Assembly: GCF_014837065.1 (NCBI RefSeq)
Contig: NZ_JACSPP010000027.1
Span: 2,418 to 47,391, forward strand
DNA: 44,974 nt
Origin: Phocaeicola intestinalis
GTDB lineage: Bacteria > Bacteroidota > Bacteroidia > Bacteroidales > Bacteroidaceae
Direction of reading: 5' to 3'
Shown: positions 42,453-44,974 of the stretch, in pieces
How the letters are laid out: each line of letters starts with the position of its first letter
How positions within the stretch are numbered: the first letter of the stretch is position 1
Program-made: the position numbers and the translations under genes
Notes under the pieces: model-generated
What the model saw: only the letters and a program-made list of their open reading frames with translations
Databases searched by the model: none
What the model was told of the DNA's origin: nothing

Positions 42453-44036
42453 ATGAAATACCCGATAGGCATCCAGAGCTTTGCACAGATAAGAGAGGAC
42501 CACTACACGTATGTAGACAAAACCGCCCTGATATACCAGCTGGTATCAACAGGGAAGATTTATTTCCTCAGCCGTCCGAGGCGGTTCGGGAAAAGCCTGC
42601 TTGTGTCTACCCTGAAGAACTATTTCTCAGGTAGGAAAGAGCTGTTCAAGGGGCTTGCCATCGAGAAGCTGGAAACGGAATGGAGGGAATATCCCGTATT
42701 CCATATCGACTTCAACGGAAGCAACTTCACCGTTCCGGGAACGTTGGAAAAGAAACTGGAAGGATACATTGCCGGTTGGGAAGCCCAATACGGGAAAAGC
42801 ACTTATCTGACGGATGTGGGAGACCGCTTTGCTTACGTGCTCAAACAAGCCCATGAGCAATCGGGAAGACGGTGCGTGGTGTTGATTGACGAATACGACA
42901 AGCCTATCCTGGACGTGCTTGATACGGGCATTAAGGGAGAACAGGAGGAAATGCTGCTGGAGGACCGGAACCGGGAAGTGCTGAAAGGATTCTATTCGGT
43001 ATTCAAGGCTGCGGACGATGACCTGCAGTTCGTCTTGCTTACGGGGGTTACCAAGTTCTCGCAGGTAAGCGTGTTCAGCGGTTTCAACCAGCCTGCAGAC
43101 ATCAGCATGGACATACGCTATGAAGCCCTGTGCGGTATCACCCAGGAAGAACTGGAACACTACTTTGCCGGTCCGATAAGTGATATGGCAGACAGGGAAG
43201 GCATATCCAAGGAAGAAATGACCGGTCTGCTCAAACGCCAGTACGACGGATATCATTTCAGTGAGAAGATGACCGATGTCTACAATCCTTTCAGCCTGCT
43301 CAATGCTTTTGCTTCCGGCTCTATCCGTGATTACTGGTTCCGTAGCGGTACGCCTTCATACCTAATCCGCCTGCTTGCGCATACCGATGAGAACCTGGAT
43401 GAACTGACCGGAAAATATTACGACCCGCAGGAGTTTATCGACTATAAGGCAAACGTAGAAAAACCGTTGCCGATGATTTACCAGAGCGGGTATCTCACTA
43501 TCAAAGGTTATGACCGCGATTTCGGGACATTCCTGCTCGACTTCCCCAACAACGAAGTCAAGAAAGGATTTGTGGCATTGATTGCTTCAGATTATTTGAA
43601 GCCCCGGCAAGAAATGGGCAGTTGGGTGCGTAATGTGGTCCTATCTTTGCGCAGAGGAGAATTGGAGAAATTAAACAAGCTGTTCACCTCCTTCCTTGCC
43701 GACATCCCCTACACCATGCGTCGCAAGCAGGACGAGAGGGAAAGGGAGCGTTATTTCCACTATACGTTCTACCTGATATTCCGTTTGGTCAGCGTCTATA
43801 CGGTCTATACCGAAAAGGAACAGAGCGAAGGACGGGTGGACTGCATCGTAGAGACACCCGATTACGTCTACATTTTCGAGTTCAAACTGGACGGTTCGGC
43901 AGACGAAGCCCTAAAGCAGATAGAAGAAAAAGGCTACGCACGCCCGTATGCTTCCGACAGGCGACTTATCTATAAAATAGGTTCCAGCTTCTCTTCACAG
44001 ACCGGGACCATTGACGACTGGAAGATTCAAGGCTAA
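42453..44036 (+). CDS. AAA-ATPase-like / PD-(D/E)XK nuclease fusion, copy 1
   Basis: A 527-aa soluble protein. The N-terminal AAA-ATPase-like domain has the variant P-loop SRPRRFGKSLLVSTL (residues 40-54), Walker B CVVLIDEYDKPILD (141-154) and a sensor-like LLTGVTKFSQVSVFSG. The C-terminal nuclease-like domain (about 400-527) shows the PD-(D/E)XK pattern: Asp in GRVDCIVETP, then FEFK at about 475-478. The family is found as many paralogues in Bacteroides genomes; its role is unproven, and nucleic-acid cleavage is only inferred. The first ATG of the frame (42426) lies in the promoter, so the MKYPIGIQSFAQIR start is used. It overlaps a convergent lipoprotein gene by 4 bp. Confidence 0.88.
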   Translation: MKYPIGIQSFAQIREDHYTYVDKTALIYQLVSTGKIYFLSRPRRFGKSLLVSTLKNYFSGRKELFKGLAIEKLETEWREYPVFHIDFNGSNFTVPGTLEKKLEGYIAGWEAQYGKSTYLTDVGDRFAYVLKQAHEQSGRRCVVLIDEYDKPILDVLDTGIKGEQEEMLLEDRNREVLKGFYSVFKAADDDLQFVLLTGVTKFSQVSVFSGFNQPADISMDIRYEALCGITQEELEHYFAGPISDMADREGISKEEMTGLLKRQYDGYHFSEKMTDVYNPFSLLNAFASGSIRDYWFRSGTPSYLIRLLAHTDENLDELTGKYYDPQEFIDYKANVEKPLPMIYQSGYLTIKGYDRDFGTFLLDFPNNEVKKGFVALIASDYLKPRQEMGSWVRNVVLSLRRGELEKLNKLFTSFLADIPYTMRRKQDERERERYFHYTFYLIFRLVSVYTVYTEKEQSEGRVDCIVETPDYVYIFEFKLDGSADEALKQIEEKGYARPYASDRRLIYKIGSSFSSQTGTIDDWKIQG

Positions 44037-44287
44037 TCTTCCAGACGGAACTCTGCCATTAACAGAATCTTTTCACGATTATCCCCAATCGTGATTTCTT
44101 TGAAATAACGGTAACGTCCGGGTTTGTTGGGATGCACATCGGGATAAAGGTGGGCAGTAAGCTTTTCCGTTTCCACAGGTGAGGATTTTACCACCAATGT
44201 ATCCGAAGAATCGATTCCTCGCATTTGCCTGCCTCCGCACCCGGTCAAAACCAATAACACAAACCATATCAATGTATTTACTCTCAT
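44033..44287 (-). CDS. Small hypothetical lipoprotein
   Basis: An 84-aa exported protein. MRVNTLIWFVLLVLTGCGG is a signal sequence with lipobox LTGC (Cys17), so it is probably a lipidated envelope protein. The mature 67 residues are mixed and polar (SSDTLVVKSSPVETEKLTAH, YRYFKEITIGDNREKILLMA) and match no family I know. It runs opposite to the two flanking ATPase copies; its 3' end overlaps copy 1 by 4 bp and its start lies about 80 bp from the promoter of copy 2. If copy 2 ends the same way, this gene may be part of the repeated unit. Confidence 0.6.
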   Translation of the reverse strand: MRVNTLIWFVLLVLTGCGGRQMRGIDSSDTLVVKSSPVETEKLTAHLYPDVHPNKPGRYRYFKEITIGDNREKILLMAEFRLED

Positions 44288-44366
44288 AGCCTATCCATAA
44301 CTCCATGCCCCAATATACGAAAAATTCTGCGTCCCTAATAAATTTGGCAATATAAAATATTCTCAC

Positions 44367-44374
44367 TATTTTTG
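44367..44374 (+). promoter_or_regulatory. -7 element of ATPase copy 2
   Basis: TATTTTTG inside a stretch from 44352 to the start codon that repeats 42407-42452 with a single-base deletion. Confidence 0.55.
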
Positions 44375-44397
44375 TGCTATACCAATAAGCATACGAT

Positions 44398-44974
44398 ATG
44401 AAATACCCGATAGGCATCCAGAGCTTTGCACAGATAAGAGAGGACCACTACACGTATGTAGACAAAACCGCCCTGATATACCAGCTGGTATCAACAGGGA
44501 AGATTTATTTCCTCAGCCGTCCGCGCAGGTTCGGGAAAAGCCTGCTTGTATCTACTTTGAAAAATTATTTCTTAGGCAAGAAAGAGCTGTTCAAAGGACT
44601 TGCCATCGAGAAACTGGAAACGGAATGGAGGGAATATCCCGTATTCCACATCGACTTCAACGGAAGCAACTTCACCGTTCCGGGTACATTGGAAGATATA
44701 CTGGAGGGCACCATAAAAGGTTGGGAACGGGAATACGGAAAGAGCCAGGACTATACGGATATTGGGAAACGTTTTGCCTACGTGCTCAAACAAGCCCATG
44801 AGCAATCGGGAAGACGGTGCGTGGTGTTGATTGACGAATACGACAAGCCTATCCTGGACGTGCTTGATACGGGCATTAAGGGAGAACAGGAGGAAATGCT
44901 GCTGGAGGACCGGAACCGGGAAGTGCTGAAAGGATTCTATTCGGTATTCAAGGCTGCGGACGATGACCTGCAGT
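44398..44974 (+). CDS. AAA-ATPase-like / PD-(D/E)XK fusion, copy 2 (cut by window end)
   Basis: Its first 192 codons are in the window and the frame stays open. The first 126 nt equal copy 1 exactly, as do the last 196 nt seen (44779-44974 versus 42834-43029). Between them the two diverge, for example LEDILEGTIKGWEREYGKSQ against LEKKLEGYIAGWEAQYGKST. Walker A (SRPRRFGKSLLVSTL) and Walker B are intact. The identity-divergence-identity pattern shows gene conversion or recombination between paralogues. The start is the same MKYPIGIQSF as in copy 1. Confidence 0.85.
   Translation, partial: MKYPIGIQSFAQIREDHYTYVDKTALIYQLVSTGKIYFLSRPRRFGKSLLVSTLKNYFLGKKELFKGLAIEKLETEWREYPVFHIDFNGSNFTVPGTLEDILEGTIKGWEREYGKSQDYTDIGKRFAYVLKQAHEQSGRRCVVLIDEYDKPILDVLDTGIKGEQEEMLLEDRNREVLKGFYSVFKAADDDLQ

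Overview
The window is from a gut-type Bacteroidales chromosome, most likely Bacteroides or Phocaeicola. Four things point there. Many genes are preceded by the Bacteroidetes promoter element TAnnTTTG. Several families are typical of the group (DUF6340, DUF4494, DUF4884 and LA_2272-type repeat proteins, AAA-ATPase/PD-(D/E)XK paralogues). Shine-Dalgarno sequences are mostly weak. There are many secreted glycoside hydrolases. No name below comes from a database search; all rest on reading motifs and gene order.

Layout. 1-1381: an octamer tandem repeat, a flavin reductase family gene and an overlapping AlkZ-like gene. 1499-4588 (minus): a secreted double-GH43 protein behind asd. 4728-8662 (plus): a CPA2 antiporter, tcdA and a LolD-type ATPase. 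9138-10950 (minus): asnA and ung. 11182-11253: tRNA-Arg(CCG) with its terminator. 11737-14334 (plus): a DUF6340 lipoprotein, an acidic hypothetical and an MBL-fold hydrolase. 15092-20999 (minus): a DUF4884-type lipoprotein, valS, lysA and lysC. 21121-24549 (minus): hisH-hisA-hisF-hisIE-ftsE. 24655-31662 (minus): a repeat surface protein, an acyl-CoA synthetase-like ligase, a DHOD-like oxidoreductase, YggS, DUF4494 and a fucose-isomerase-like protein. 32142-34597 (plus): an aminotransferase and a LolC/E-like permease. 34741-42088 (minus): four secreted carbohydrate enzymes that together suit arabinogalactan or gum-arabic side-chain breakdown. 42453-end: two mosaic copies of an AAA-ATPase/PD-(D/E)XK gene separated by an antisense lipoprotein.

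Lysine/aspartate metabolism is spread over asd, lysC and lysA. The His genes form a compact late-pathway operon that ends in an FtsE-type ATPase. The GH43_24-like, GH51, BNR-4 and GH105/DUF2264 proteins form a plausible periplasmic cascade, but no SusC/SusD pair is present.

The most unusual content lies between genes. (i) Stem-loops whose arms are built from 7-8 bp words sit just 3' of stop codons at about ten gene ends. Each locus uses a different word set, yet the two arms match. (ii) Three nearly identical 192-bp MITEs have 17-bp terminal inverted repeats and 3-bp target duplications, and a fourth copy is decayed. (iii) Two other composite palindromic repeats occur, one with AAGATTA/TAATCTT cores (two copies) and one of 22-bp units. 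(iv) An unassigned promoter fires into one of the stem-loops. No CRISPR array, phage module or complete transposase gene was seen.
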